From positions 32,255,227 to 32,319,226 of the forward strand of contig JAOANR010000003.1 of assembly GCA_030278955.1 (NCBI GenBank): 64,000 nucleotides of DNA, read 5' to 3'. How positions within the stretch are numbered: the first letter of the stretch is position 1; every line of letters begins with the position of its first letter. The notes below the pieces were generated by a model, which saw nothing but the letters and a program-made list of their open reading frames with translations, made no database searches and had not been told where the DNA came from. Of the stretch, positions 1 to 10,020 are shown in pieces. The stretch comes from Hygrophila difformis (lineage: Eukaryota; Streptophyta; Magnoliopsida; Lamiales; Acanthaceae). Position numbers and translations under genes: made by a program.

Positions 1-288
1 ACAGAAGACGGGTTAGTCGATATCCCTGTGAAGGGACCTTTCACCAACATTAATCTGTGCGTTTCTCATTATCCGTTCATACACACAGTGAAAGAGGAAA
101 CAGAAAGTAAGAGAATATTTTTTTGGTATTGTGTGGGTGTTAAGCACACAATAAATGAACACTAGTGGGTTGAGATGTGTAATGGATAGAAATCAGATGA
201 ATTGGGCCTAGGCCCAATACACCCATGCAACTTACACAAATCATGAAAGAAAATATTTTTGGAGTTTCCAAAAGAGAAAGGATGGTTC

Positions 289-749
289 AATTCGAATTAT
301 TGGGGTAATTCGAATTGAGAATGCATGAAGGATGAAGTATTACTTACTCAATTGATCATTGCTAGAAATTGGAGCATCATCCAATTCGAATTATTGGCCA
401 ATTCGAATTAATTCGAATTGGACAATTCGAATTGGCGAAGTCCCTTTCTTGCTCAAATTGACTAAGGCATTTACCTCAAAGGAAGGGTGAGTTCGAATTA
501 TACAGCAATTCGAATTAATTCGAATTGCAACAATTCGAATTGGTAGAGGATGGAAAATAAACTAAGGCATGAATGTGTGGCAATGGATACAATGTGGTTT
601 TTAACCCAATTCGAATTGTTGAGCAGTTCGAATTAACTCGAATGGCATAATTCGAATTGGTTGAAAACCACATGAAGAGAGTAGTTTGGGTATGCAATTC
701 GAATTTCCCTTAGCAATTCGAATTAATTCGAACTGCCTCAATTCGAATC
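289..749. repeat. TTCGAA palindrome field 1 in the A 3' LTR (transcribed side)
   Basis: Dense repeats of AATTCGAATT, many arranged as the 16-bp perfect palindrome TTCGAATTAATTCGAA flanked by half-sites. They lie downstream of the LTR TATA box on the element strand, so in the leader. The same field is at 19908-20368 in the other LTR. Confidence 0.9.
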
Positions 750-1613
750 ACATATTTTCAAACACAACAATTTTTGTTCTCACAAGTGTGGGTTAGGTGA
801 ACACTGTACTGTAATGATGGGTTTAGATTTGCTAAATCCTTCATCTCACATCAGTGTCATTTCACAGCCACCCTAGTGAGATTTCAAGAAATAAACAAAT
901 ACATGTCTAGTGGGTATTGGCCAGATTCAACCCTATTTCTACAAACAAGAAATCAGAGATCAAAGAGCCTAAAACATCTAGTTATCTAAGAACTACATGA
1001 GTAAACTAAGAACACACAAGTTATCTAAGGAAGCACAAAATAAGATTAAGACAGGAAAAATAAAACTAAAACACAAATTAACACAGACATTAAAAACATC
1101 TAAAACCTAAGAACACTTATTTGAAGCTCTAAGGCACTAAATCAAGCCAAAAACCCAACAAGCATGCATTTATTAAGTTTGAATGTCAACTAGGACATAA
1201 TAAATGCAACCTAGTTGAAACAAACAAACACACTAAGCATTAATTTCTAGGGAAAGCATTATAGAGTGCCAAAACAAATGGATAAAACCATTTCTGGAAA
1301 TTTTCCTTGTATTGACACTTGAGAGCAAAATAAGAACCCAACACCATCATTAGCTTGAAGGTAGGGTTTGTTCTAACTAGAAAGCATGTAAACATATGGA
1401 AAATGGCTACTCTAAGGGTTACACAAACTGCTTCTATACTAAACTAATATTACAGCATGTAAAGATTAAAATACTTACAAGAAAAATAAACTAAACTAAT
1501 CTAAACTACCTACCTAACCCTTAAGGGGTGTGGAACCTCCTGCTGTTCTTTTTGTCCCAAGCTGCCTTTTGGTTAAAATTCTTGATCTCCTCATTCTGTT
1601 GTGGAAGGTCTGC

Positions 1614-1620
1614 TTTTATA
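1614..1620 (-). promoter_or_regulatory. TATA box of the element A LTR (left copy)
   Basis: On the minus strand the sequence reads GTCTATAAAAGCAG, a canonical plant TATA box. It lies about 75 bp downstream of the U3 palindrome field, where an LTR promoter is expected. The same site is at 21234-21240 in the 5' LTR, which would drive the element. Confidence 0.7.
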
Positions 1621-1689
1621 GACAATCTTCAAAACCCTAGGCCCACCAGTGTTGTGCACAGCTTTCTTTGGATGAATTGTTGAGTGAAG

Positions 1690-2089
1690 TTCGAATTATC
1701 TCAACCAATTCGAATTAATTCGAATTGTGAGATCTCTTCCTTGAGCTGGGATTTTGGCCTTCAGTAGTCAATTCGAATTGTTGTGAATAATTCGAATTGA
1801 TCTTTTCTCGAATTGGATGAGGGTTTCTGCTTGGCTCATTGCACTTTGTTGGCAATTCGAATTGTTTGTGCCAATTCGAATTAATTCGAACTTGGACAAT
1901 TCGAATTGCATCTTCTTCTTGCCTTTGGGTTTCTTCTCTCTTCATTCCCTAATTCGAATTAATTCGAACTTGAATAATTCGAACTAGCCTTCTGCATCCC
2001 TTCCAACACTTAACCATTTCTTGCTCTCTTTAGCAATTCGAATTGTTGTGCAATTCGAATTAATTCGAATTGCTCACAATTCGAATTGT
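1690..2089. repeat. TTCGAA palindrome field 2 in the A 3' LTR (U3 side)
   Basis: A second cluster with four perfect TTCGAATTAATTCGAA units and several half-sites, immediately upstream of the LTR TATA box on the element strand. That is an enhancer-like position. The same field is at 21310-21709. Confidence 0.9.
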
Positions 2090-2422
2090 GCTTCAATTAC
2101 TTAACCAAATTTTCAGTTGTGGGATTTTCAATCTTTTTCCCATCTTTTTGGATTTTTGTGGGCTCTTTTATTCTTTTGCCCATCTTTTCATTCCTCTTTC
2201 TTTTCTTTTTCCTTTTTTCATGTTTTTGGATTTTTCTAACACAAATGCAATTAAAATTGCATATTTTGTGTCTTTTTATTACCGGCTCAATGTTTTTACA
2301 AACTCGCATTAATCTGTCAAATTCAACTGCTTTCTTATTGAAATAAGATGGAATCACGATCAAAATGTCCGTCTCAGACACGGAAATGGATTGGAAATAA
2401 TGGACAATTTTGGCCATTATCA

Positions 2423-2456
2423 ACATCCTCACATTTAATACTGATCGTCCCCGAGC
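2423..2456 (-). other. Polypurine tract of element A and adjoining hairpin
   Basis: Just inside the 3' LTR the element strand reads TAAATGTGAGGATGT and then the LTR start TGATAATGG. The next inward bases, 2436-2455, form a stem (ACTGATCG with CGAGCAGT, one mismatch). The same GTGAGGATGT motif sits at the equivalent edge in element D and recurs inside both elements. It is only moderately purine-rich, but its position fits a PPT. Confidence 0.65.
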
Positions 2457-2540
2457 AGTCAGAGTCAGTGCTCCTAGGAGCTTGGACTCTGCATATTCAA
2501 TCCATTTGCGTGGCCTCAGAAATTTCATTTTTTTTTTTTT

Positions 2541-3717
2541 ATATTGGGATAAGACAATCAAAATTACAAGTATTAAACTCTCTTGGTTGCAGTGTTTAAT
2601 GGAATGATACTTCTCACTTGAGTGAACACACAAGTCAATCATTATTGTTAATTCTTCTTGAATATGTGTTTAGAAAATCGCATTGGCTTAATTCTTGAAT
2701 TTAGGCATGACATGAATCATTAATCAATCAAAGCAGAGCCTCACGTATAGTAGAATCGGAAAGTTCACTCACTCTCAAGATTGGCTTTTATCATTAACGC
2801 TCAAGATCGAATTCAATTAAATTCTCCCATAAGCTTGCAACTGGACCAACTCGCCACCTACTCATTTCTTCAAATCGAGATCCCGAGGTCTTATTCAAGG
2901 TTATAACGGGGCATACGGTTGTAACATTTGGTAGGAAAAAGGAATTATTGGGCTAAAGACTGATATGACACCATTCCACCATAGCTTGGCATGTTGCAGA
3001 ATTTATGATCATCATCATTGCTGTCTTTCTTTTGTTTTTCTTTCTTTTTCTATTGCATGACATTAGACTTTGTCTAATTTGCTTTGTCATTTGCAATTTA
3101 TTCTTGTTGAATAGATCTCAACTTCTTCTCTTCTCTTTTTTTTTTTTTTTTTTGAATCGGTTTATAGCACACCGATGGATACATATTTGATGATCAAAAA
3201 TTACTATGCCTTGATGGGATGGCTCATATACACTTGGGTTTGATTTTCTTGGTCTTTTTGTGAGGCTAGGAATAATATAGAGGGCTTCAAAGAAAAATTA
3301 GGCTTAAAGGCTCAGATTGGTTGATCCTAAAGGGAAAATGTTTTTGGGTTTGGAATTCAAACGAAAGCCAAAATTTTGGGTTTTTCTAAGTGCCTCGATC
3401 ATATGCTTGATTTCGGGAATATGGCATGGTCTTGAATCGGTCCCAATTGCAAGTTCTAGTGCCCTTTAATCGAATTGATTCACACAATCAAAGAAGTATT
3501 GAGTAAAAATGACTCGGCTCAGATCTCCCAAGGGACGGTTTGATCATGTCATACATTTATTCTCAAATTTTACCTTGAAAAATTCTTACAACTTATTCAA
3601 TCAAATTCTCAACATGAAAGTTTGTTAGTCTTTCAAGTGATCATATCATTGGATTTTTATAGCTCAAAACTTCAAGAATTTATGTCATGCATATTTTTAA
3701 TTGTTTTATCCCAATAT
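2541..3717. repeat. Long imperfect inverted repeat (hairpin) in the element A 3' untranslated region
   Basis: Complementary blocks occur in mirror order around a centre near 3070. They are 2541-2557 with 3701-3717, 2603-2621 with 3633-3650, 2706-2715 with 3544-3552, 2834-2852 with 3434-3453, and 2963-3018 with 3181-3229. The centre itself is a stem (ATTAGAC, three-base loop, GTCTAAT) at 3062-3078. The right arm also carries a poly-T run around 3128-3150. The fold would be roughly 0.55 kb per arm with many mismatches. No protein is encoded. Element D has a comparable structure in the same place. Confidence 0.75.
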
Positions 3718-4060
3718 AATAGTCTGAAAATTTCATCATCAGCCTAAATTCAACATGTGAATTTAGGTGACAGATTTATGCTTGTTTTATGCCGGTTTGT
3801 TTAATTGAAAGCAGTAAAAAGAGACACTGTGAGCATGCAAGCATGTCACAGCTTGTTTTTGGCGTGACAGTCACTTATTCATCTTGGACTGTCACACATC
3901 TTTTTCAAGTAATGGAGAACTCAAGACGAAATTCTCTTGTGGAAAGCAGTAAAGGTACATCAGTTACAATAGATTTCCATGGCAGGGATTGAAAGTGTAC
4001 TGAATGAATGGAAAATCTAATGCATGATGTTTACAATGGAGCTCGCATGAATGTGATCAC
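3718..4060 (-). other. Element A 3' untranslated spacer
   Basis: This lies between the accessory ORF stop at 4061 and the inverted repeat. I see no gene, repeat or RNA signature. Confidence 0.6.
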
Positions 4061-6352
4061 TTAGTCCTTCTTCTCCATGGGCTGTGTGGAGGATCCGGTG
4101 GCATCTCCTGGAGGTGATGGGAACTTACTAAGGATGGTCTTCATCATTTCGGCTTGGTTTTCAAACATCCTGGCTTGGCTGGCGAACACTGCTTCGAACA
4201 TTCTTCTATTCTTCTCCTCATTCTCAGTCCTTTCTTGATGCTGCCTGGCGGCTTCCTTTCTGAACTCCTCTTCTCTCTCAAACATTTTCAACCTAAACTC
4301 TTCCTCCTTCTGCATTTGTCTTTCGTGAGTCGAGACAATGGCATCGGCCAAAGACTTGACACTCTGCATCATTGACTCTCCCATTCTGCTCACTGCTTCT
4401 AGAGTTTGAGATTCAGCTGGGTGTTGAGACACAGTAGGACTTCTGCGCGAGGGTCGGACTGGATGTCTTCGTGATAAGCTTGGAGTGGAAACATCAGTTC
4501 CAGGATGAGTGGCAGTGGGAGCAGGTTCTGTTGGTGCGACTGCAGCTTCTTCAGTTGAAGGCACCACTTCAGGACGGTCCTTCTTCTTATGCCCCTTGCG
4601 TCCGGCTGTTGGTGTCCTCGGAGTGTATCTAGATTGAGCGTCTGATTCTTCCGGCATAATGTATGTGACTGGTTCAGTTATCCTTGTTCTTGGAACTGGG
4701 ATCGGCCGGCTCATATCAATAAGATCACTCTCTGCGAAATCTGATAGATCTACTCCTTGGGCTTCACAGATTCTCCTGATGAGGTTGGGATAGCATAAAG
4801 CAGCAGCTCTGGTGCCTGTGACTTTTGTTGTCATGACATGGAAAATCTGCTCCCCCACATTGATCTTCAGTCCATGCCAAATCTTGGCAAAACCCTTCAA
4901 CATTCGACCAGATGTTTCATGTGCATGCGGGTTTGGCCTGATCTTCGACATGTAGAAGTCATAGGAGGGTTGAAATTCCAATTTCAGGTGCTTTGCTTTG
5001 AAGGGGATCTCACCAGTGTAGCTTTCAGCAGTAAGGGACCGAGTGATGCTGTCGTGATATTGCCTGTCAGCTGCCCTGCTTGCTCCCTTCTCGAAATGTT
5101 CAGATGTTAGGATTTCTGACCTCCAGTTGGGTGTACCAAGGAAGTTATTCAAGTAGTCTGCAGAGATGTCTACGTTAACTCCTCGCACCCAACTTGTCTT
5201 TTGTGTGGCATTGATGTTGCAGTAGAATTCCCGAACCAATTCTGCTATCCCAGGTTCAGCGTGATGCTTAAGGAATTCAGTCCATCCGTGGTTTTCTTTC
5301 AATGTGCGCAGCATTGGATGATCAATCAATTCTGGACTGAACCCTTTATCAGGGACAAATACTCCACTCAGTGCCATGTATCGTCCCGCATTTTGCTCGT
5401 TCCCGTTGAACCTCCTCATTATGTCAGCATCATCTGTGATACGGAATTTTCTGAACTTCTTTGTAGACACACCCAGTCTGCCCCTTGAAGTTGAGTTGAC
5501 CCAATAACCAGCCGATCGCACTGATCCGGTTGATTCTTGGGTCCCTTCAGTTCCTGCTTGTTCTCCATCAGAGTCAGAACTTTCCCTTGGTTGTTCCCGT
5601 TGTTCAGTTTGTTCGTGCTGTTCTGACTCGGCCTGTGTATTCGGTTGTGACTCCTCCTCAGTTTGTTTCAACTCAGTTTCTTCACCTCCTTGAGTTGCTC
5701 CCTGCTCGTGTGCATTACGAAGATCTTCTTGGAATACAGAATTAAGGAAATCCTCGGAAAGATGGGGATCGGCAACATGCTGGTATTCTTGTTGTGATGC
5801 CTCAACTTCCTTCCCGATGTTAAAATTTCCCAATTGTTCTTCCGTGTCATCTCCTTGCTCTATGGGGATATTGAGATCGTAATGGAGGATCTGCTGAAAT
5901 GTCTTATCTTTGAAGATGTCTTCTATGGTGCCCATCTCTGCTTGCTCGCCTCCACTGCTACCTTCAGTTCTTACTGTTTCTTGCATTGTGGGTTGCGGTT
6001 GGGTAGCGGCTGCCACTAGAGCTTGTGCAGTTATGTCATGCAGATCATTCGCAAGCTCGGCGAACTTTTTCTTTGATTCTTCAAATCTGACATTGCCCTC
6101 GTGCACCATTTCCTCTATCTCCTCTGTGGGCCGCATTGCCTCCATTGTTTTCTCAACACCCGTGTTTGCGTCATTTCTACGAACAGTTGATCTTTTCACC
6201 TGTTCCTCCTTTTTCCTTGCCCATTCTACTGGCTCAGCTTTCACTTTAACAGGAATAATATCGGTTCCGCTGATTATCTGACAATCATCATCCCCGATCT
6301 CAACCTGAGTTTCAGTGTCCGCTTTCTTCTTCTTCTCCAGCTCAGCCTGCAA
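4061..6352 (-). CDS. Element A accessory ORF, C-terminal half (putative plant transposon protein domain, coiled coil)
   Basis: This is a 763-codon frame. Residues 1-300 are acidic and Gln/Glu-rich, without a fold I recognise. Residues about 310-545 resemble the family annotated as 'putative plant transposon protein', common in ORFs downstream of pol in Athila/Tat elements; recognisable pieces are LVREFYCNI (372-380) and WVRGVNVDIS. A basic/Pro linker follows, then a charged coiled coil (about 665-750). I see no signal peptide or membrane segment, so it does not look like an envelope protein despite its position between pol and the 3' LTR. The apparent start Met is probably internal: this frame is the continuation of the upstream ORF, broken by a 29-bp duplication at 6361-6418. 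The function of the family is unknown. Confidence 0.8.
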   Translation of the reverse strand: MQAELEKKKKADTETQVEIGDDDCQIISGTDIIPVKVKAEPVEWARKKEEQVKRSTVRRNDANTGVEKTMEAMRPTEEIEEMVHEGNVRFEESKKKFAELANDLHDITAQALVAAATQPQPTMQETVRTEGSSGGEQAEMGTIEDIFKDKTFQQILHYDLNIPIEQGDDTEEQLGNFNIGKEVEASQQEYQHVADPHLSEDFLNSVFQEDLRNAHEQGATQGGEETELKQTEEESQPNTQAESEQHEQTEQREQPRESSDSDGEQAGTEGTQESTGSVRSAGYWVNSTSRGRLGVSTKKFRKFRITDDADIMRRFNGNEQNAGRYMALSGVFVPDKGFSPELIDHPMLRTLKENHGWTEFLKHHAEPGIAELVREFYCNINATQKTSWVRGVNVDISADYLNNFLGTPNWRSEILTSEHFEKGASRAADRQYHDSITRSLTAESYTGEIPFKAKHLKLEFQPSYDFYMSKIRPNPHAHETSGRMLKGFAKIWHGLKINVGEQIFHVMTTKVTGTRAAALCYPNLIRRICEAQGVDLSDFAESDLIDMSRPIPVPRTRITEPVTYIMPEESDAQSRYTPRTPTAGRKGHKKKDRPEVVPSTEEAAVAPTEPAPTATHPGTDVSTPSLSRRHPVRPSRRSPTVSQHPAESQTLEAVSRMGESMMQSVKSLADAIVSTHERQMQKEEEFRLKMFEREEEFRKEAARQHQERTENEEKNRRMFEAVFASQARMFENQAEMMKTILSKFPSPPGDATGSSTQPMEKKD

Positions 6353-8386
6353 TTTCTCAGCAGCTTTTCTATTCTCCTCTTCCTCTCGGCAGCTTTTCTA
6401 TTCTCCTCTTCCTCTCGGGTTTTTCTGATATTCTCCTCCATTTCTGCCTTCTTGGCGTCTTCTTCTGCTGCCTTTGCCTCTTCTTCAGCTGCCTTGGCCA
6501 TTTGTTCTTTCCAGAGTCGATTTTTCTCAGCCCTTGCAGCTTCCATTTGCTGTTTCCATTCCTCCGTTTCTTTTGCTATTTCGATCTCAGTCTTCTCCTT
6601 CTCCCTTCTTGCCCTTTCGGCTTGTCGGGCATCGTACTCGGCTTTCCTCTGTGCCTCACTCCTATCTATTTCAGCTTCCTCTTGAGCTATCCTTGCTGCT
6701 TCTGCGTCAGCTTCTTCCTGAGCCTTCTTTGCCAATTCTGCATCGGCTTGCTCTTGGGCCTTACGCTGTTGTTCTTCCTTGGATAGCTCAATGGCTTGAT
6801 CCTTGCCTCTGTCTTTTCGCTTGGGAGGCTCATCATAGAATTTTGGCACAGGGGGAATGATCGTTGGCTGATTCGGAGGTTCTTGGATTCTGATCTGAGG
6901 CTCAGCAGACTTTTCAGACTTTTCTTTATCCGCCAACCTTATCAGTTTTCTCTTCTTTTTAGGTGGCTCTAGCTCGGATTCAGTTTGAGAGGGTTCATGT
7001 TCGGTAGGCTCAGATTGCTCGGAGGTCGGATCAACGTAGTCATCAATGATCTGTTCTTCGTCCTCAACATTCAATCCCAATTCCGGTCCTTTGATCTTCA
7101 GAAATTTTTGAATGAATTTAGGTTCAGACATGGCTGTGAGTTGCGCAGTCCATTTTAATGTGAAATATCTGCCTAGGACACCTTGGAATCCCGTGTTATA
7201 CTGCAGACGAGGCCGGTGTTCTTGACAATGCCTCAGACCTTCTGCATCCATTTCACGTAGCAGGTCGAGGAACCTCTTTTTCATTTCCGTGTACAAGGTG
7301 TCCACAATGTCTGCCTCTTTCTCTTTTAGATATCCTAAGTCTCGAACTGGTGGAATGTTGAGATACTCTAAACACTTGTTTTTGCCCATGACTGAGATCT
7401 GTTTCCTCTTGCATCCCATTCTGTCCCATGATCTGTTTTGAATCATTGCAATGCATTCAGCTCTCATTAGCTCGAAATTGGGCATCCCCTTCATTGTGGC
7501 CTCTCGGGGCTCAACTGCCGGAATCCTTTGTGGTAGGAAGACGGGTAGAATCTCCACTTTTCCCGGTGGTAACACGAGTCCCGGTTTTAGTACAGATTCC
7601 CTGATGTCTCTTTCCCATTTTCCCCATGCAGTCATGTATTCCCCCCACAGTTTCCTGGCTGCTTTTGTTTTCTCAATGATAGAATCCAACATTGGAGTGT
7701 GGTGGGCTTGTCCGTAGTTCAGTACCGCCTGGAGAGAATCCCTGAAGTTGAATGTCATTTCAGTATGACGCTCTTTTGCATGCAATGTCAGCCATAGCTG
7801 CTCCTCTGGTCCGCAAATGGTCCCATTGTCGAATAGTTCCTTCTTGTATGTAAATGGGAAGGTCTCCGGCATGGAGAGTACACCAGTTGATGCAACTAAG
7901 TATGGTGGAGGTGTCTTGGGGGCATAGAGCATTTTCACTTCTCTAGAAATGGGCGGTTGGATGAGGACTGGCTCAAAGGCTGCAGCTCTCCTATCTCCGA
8001 AGTGGATTTCAAGCATTCTGTTCCAATACGCCTTTTGTCGTTTCATCCTCCAAACCATCCGCTCATAGTGAACTCTCGGCTCATTAAACCGTTGATCGTA
8101 CCTTGCCTCATCGAACTCTTGGTTCCAAAAGTTACAGACATGTTTGCAAAAGTCTCTTTCGAGGCCTGTTGCTCTATCATTTCTTTCTTCCTCTGGAATC
8201 GTATTCCACCAATGGTCCTTCATTTCGAACCTCCATTCAATCTGGTGGTCCATAGGCAGGTTATGCTCATTCCTTATGGCTACCCTATTTTCCTCTGCCT
8301 CTTTCTTCATCCTTTCGATTTCCAAAAAGGCAAGATCTGGAGTTGTCTCTGGAAGCTCCATCAGGGATTTTATAATGAATTGATCC
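6274..8386 (-). CDS. Element A accessory ORF, N-terminal half (predicted exon 2, frameshifted at its end)
   Basis: From the Met at 8361 this is a 695-codon frame. In-frame codons continue upstream to a predicted 3' splice site at 8387-8388. Residues 1-430 look globular and Trp-rich (for example WWNTIPEEERNDRATGLE) and match no family I know. Residues 430-520 are acidic with a basic patch (PPKKKRKL, nuclear-localisation-like). Residues 520-670 are an Ala/Glu/Lys/Arg-rich coiled coil. The last roughly 30 residues (RRRRKRTLKLRLRSG and neighbours) are out of frame and artefactual, produced by the 29-bp duplication. Removing one 29-bp copy makes the distance to the next frame divisible by three (8361-6352-29 = 1980). 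The original protein would be about 1,420 residues. Function is not known. Confidence 0.75.
6361..6418. repeat. 29-bp tandem duplication that splits the accessory ORF
   Basis: Positions 6361-6389 and 6390-6418 are identical 29-bp copies in direct contact. Twenty-nine is not a multiple of three, so the second copy shifts the frame exactly where the two accessory ORFs change over. This reads as a private replication-slippage mutation. Confidence 0.95.
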
Positions 8387-9824
8387 CTGGAGAGAAAAGA
8401 GTTGGAACTATTTTTAACAAATTTTTGATAGTGGATCCGAGTTGAAAGTCAACATCCTCACATTTTGAGCTAAGCTCTAAATGTGAGTTAATTGGTTTCT
8501 AATCGAATTCATAGAAAGAAAAACATAGAGCTGGATTGTTAAATCAAACTCTTATTTCAGCAAAAATAAGAAAAGCAAGAGAGAGATAAGGATCTTGAAT
8601 CCTTAGAAATTTTTCTTGGACTATTAATAGTCTAAGATGTTTTTGGGTGGTCAAAGGACCAAAAAGAGAGAATTTCGTAGGTTATTGAGCCTACGAAGGA
8701 ATTTGATTTTTATCACTTAGGCAGTGATTTAAATCATGTGAGGTAGGGAAGATAAGAGATTAATGATGAAAATCGAATGCAAGCGATAAATCATACAATT
8801 ACTAGTATGTATAATGGACCATGACCAAAAATAAGAAATAAAGATAAGGAATAGACATGCATACATACAAAAGGCAACTTTTGGATTTTTATGAAAAGGT
8901 GTTGACTTGTTTATTTAATGAAATTGGGGGTGTAAGTGGTCCCCCATTTGGATTTTGTTTTGGAAAGTAGGTTTTTAAGGAATAAAACAAAACATTCCTT
9001 ACAAGTATTCCCCACTTGTTCCAAGTTGACAAAGATCAAACAATTTAAACTAAAAAGAACAATCTATCATTTTGTCTTTTTATACATAAATGCCATGCCA
9101 AAAGTGTTGGAAAAATTTTGGCATGGTTTCGCCTGTACCATGTGTCCCGGATGTGCAAAAATCAACTTCTAGAGTTGAGTTTGCAGAATGTGGGCAACAT
9201 GTACCCGACAAAAGCATTTATTGCCAAAGTATTCATATACTATTATGCATGCAAACACTAACAGAAACGAGAACAGTTGATCCATCTATACTACTGTAAT
9301 GTACTAATGTCACCAACAAAACTCATGCTTTAAAAACATGAAATTTCGCAGATATTATCAGTATGCATTTTCAGTCATCATCACCAACTATCTATTGAAA
9401 AACAACACAGTGGCTGAACCAAGCATGACCACAGTGTTAACCCTATTCACAGATTAGCAAAACACAAACACAGATAACACAAATACACACAAAGACATAA
9501 ATGGCACAACAATACTGCAATATGAACAAAAATCAAATCTTTAAGGGTTTTGAAACCCTCATTTTCAAAATAAAAGAATTTCCCTTCACAGAAACACTCG
9601 ACTCCATCAATGGCAGTTTCACAAAAAGCCCTAAAAAATTTAGGTTCTGCCCTAGTGGTTTTATCCTTATTCCCGAACAACCTAACACATTCCGGGCACA
9701 TTCCGACCATCCCCATCATGAAAAACGAAACACATTCCCTCCCCAACCTCGATTTCGCAAGGAATACGAAGAGACAAACTAAAACTGCGAAAACCGAGTG
9801 CAAAAATGGAAAAGAAGCACTTAC
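8387..9824 (-). other. Predicted 1438-bp intron of the element A accessory gene
   Basis: On the element strand the 5' edge reads AGGGG|GTAAGTGC, a strong donor. The 3' edge reads a pyrimidine run ending TTTTCTCTCCAG|GGATCA, a strong acceptor. The mini-exon leaves two bases (GG), and exon 2 supplies the third and then stays in the frame of the long ORF for eight codons before its first Met. The interval has no coding frame, but it does contain a PPT-like hairpin (8450-8487). It is a prediction from motifs and frame only. Confidence 0.65.
8450..8487 (-). other. PPT-like GTGAGGATGTTGA motif with hairpin, internal copy 1
   Basis: The motif CATCCTCACATTTT on the plus strand matches the true PPT edge at 2423. 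It is followed by an inverted repeat whose arms (CTCACATTTTGAGCT and AGCTCTAAATGTGAG) have one mismatch. It lies near the 3' end of the predicted intron. Confidence 0.7.
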
Positions 9825-9862
9825 CCCCTGCTCCCACTTGGATTAGACGAAGAAGAAGCCAT
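9825..9862 (-). CDS. Mini-exon 1 of the element A accessory gene (12 codons plus two bases)
   Basis: The start is ATG at 9862-9860 in good plant context (GGAAATGGCTTCT). It encodes MASSSSNPSGSR plus a split Gly codon, then meets a GTAAGTG donor. The Ala/Ser-rich start is typical of plant proteins. The TATA box is about 135 bp upstream, leaving room for a leader of roughly 100 nt. Joined to the acceptor at 8387 it enters the long ORF in frame. It is far too short to be found by ORF length. Confidence 0.6.
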
Positions 9863-9996
9863 TTCCGAGTGATTTGGCCGGAGGGAAGCTTGAAATAAGC
9901 GACTGGTTTTCGCGAGGGGGAAGGGTTCGCGAGAGAGAAAACACGGGTGTTTTGGAAATGTGAAAAGTGAAAGTGATGGAAGTGCGGGGAACACGG

Positions 9997-10005
9997 ATAT
10001 ATAAA
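9997..10005 (-). promoter_or_regulatory. Internal TATA box driving the accessory gene
   Basis: The minus strand reads CCTTTATATATCCGTG. It sits between the internal palindrome field (upstream) and the mini-exon ATG (135 bp downstream), and a CT-rich leader follows. The layout mirrors the LTR promoter, where a palindrome field also directly precedes the TATA box. Confidence 0.55.
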
Positions 10006-10020
10006 GGATTTGGAAGGGGA

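Larger units (their letters stand above)
1..2422 (-). repeat. Element A 3' LTR, partial (U3 and part of R/U5)
   Basis: This matches 19621-22042. Both copies end in CCATTATCA and then diverge (ACATCCTC after 2422, GTTGTGTT after 22042), which fixes the LTR edge. On the element strand the LTR therefore starts TGATAATGG. The copy is cut by the window start. It contains two fields of TTCGAA palindromes and a TATA box. ORFs of 60-180 codons inside it are non-coding. Confidence 0.95.

Noticed and set aside
289..2089. TTCGAA repeats as heat-shock elements or as a CRISPR-like array
   Set aside because: The heat-shock consensus needs GAA and TTC with a two-base gap, which is not the pattern here. Spacing is irregular and spacers are not unique units, so it is not CRISPR.
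2070..2642. Overlapping plus- and minus-strand ORFs across the LTR edge, up to 181 codons
   Set aside because: Low-complexity T-rich sequence; the 181-codon ORF crosses the LTR boundary and its copy at 21717-22100 diverges after the edge, so it is not conserved as a protein.
6274..6352. Programmed overlap or ribosomal frameshift between the two accessory ORFs
   Set aside because: The 29-bp tandem duplication accounts fully for the frame change, and the end of the upstream ORF is an out-of-frame Arg-rich tail.
4061..8386. Envelope glycoprotein in the accessory region
   Set aside because: No signal peptide, transmembrane helix or glycoprotein-like Cys pattern is visible; the content is coiled coil plus a plant transposon-type domain.
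4154..8445. Many plus-strand ORFs of 60-160 codons opposite the accessory ORFs
   Set aside because: They mirror the charged, repetitive minus-strand protein (Ser/Leu/Phe-rich translations of Glu/Lys codons) and lack any domain or start context.
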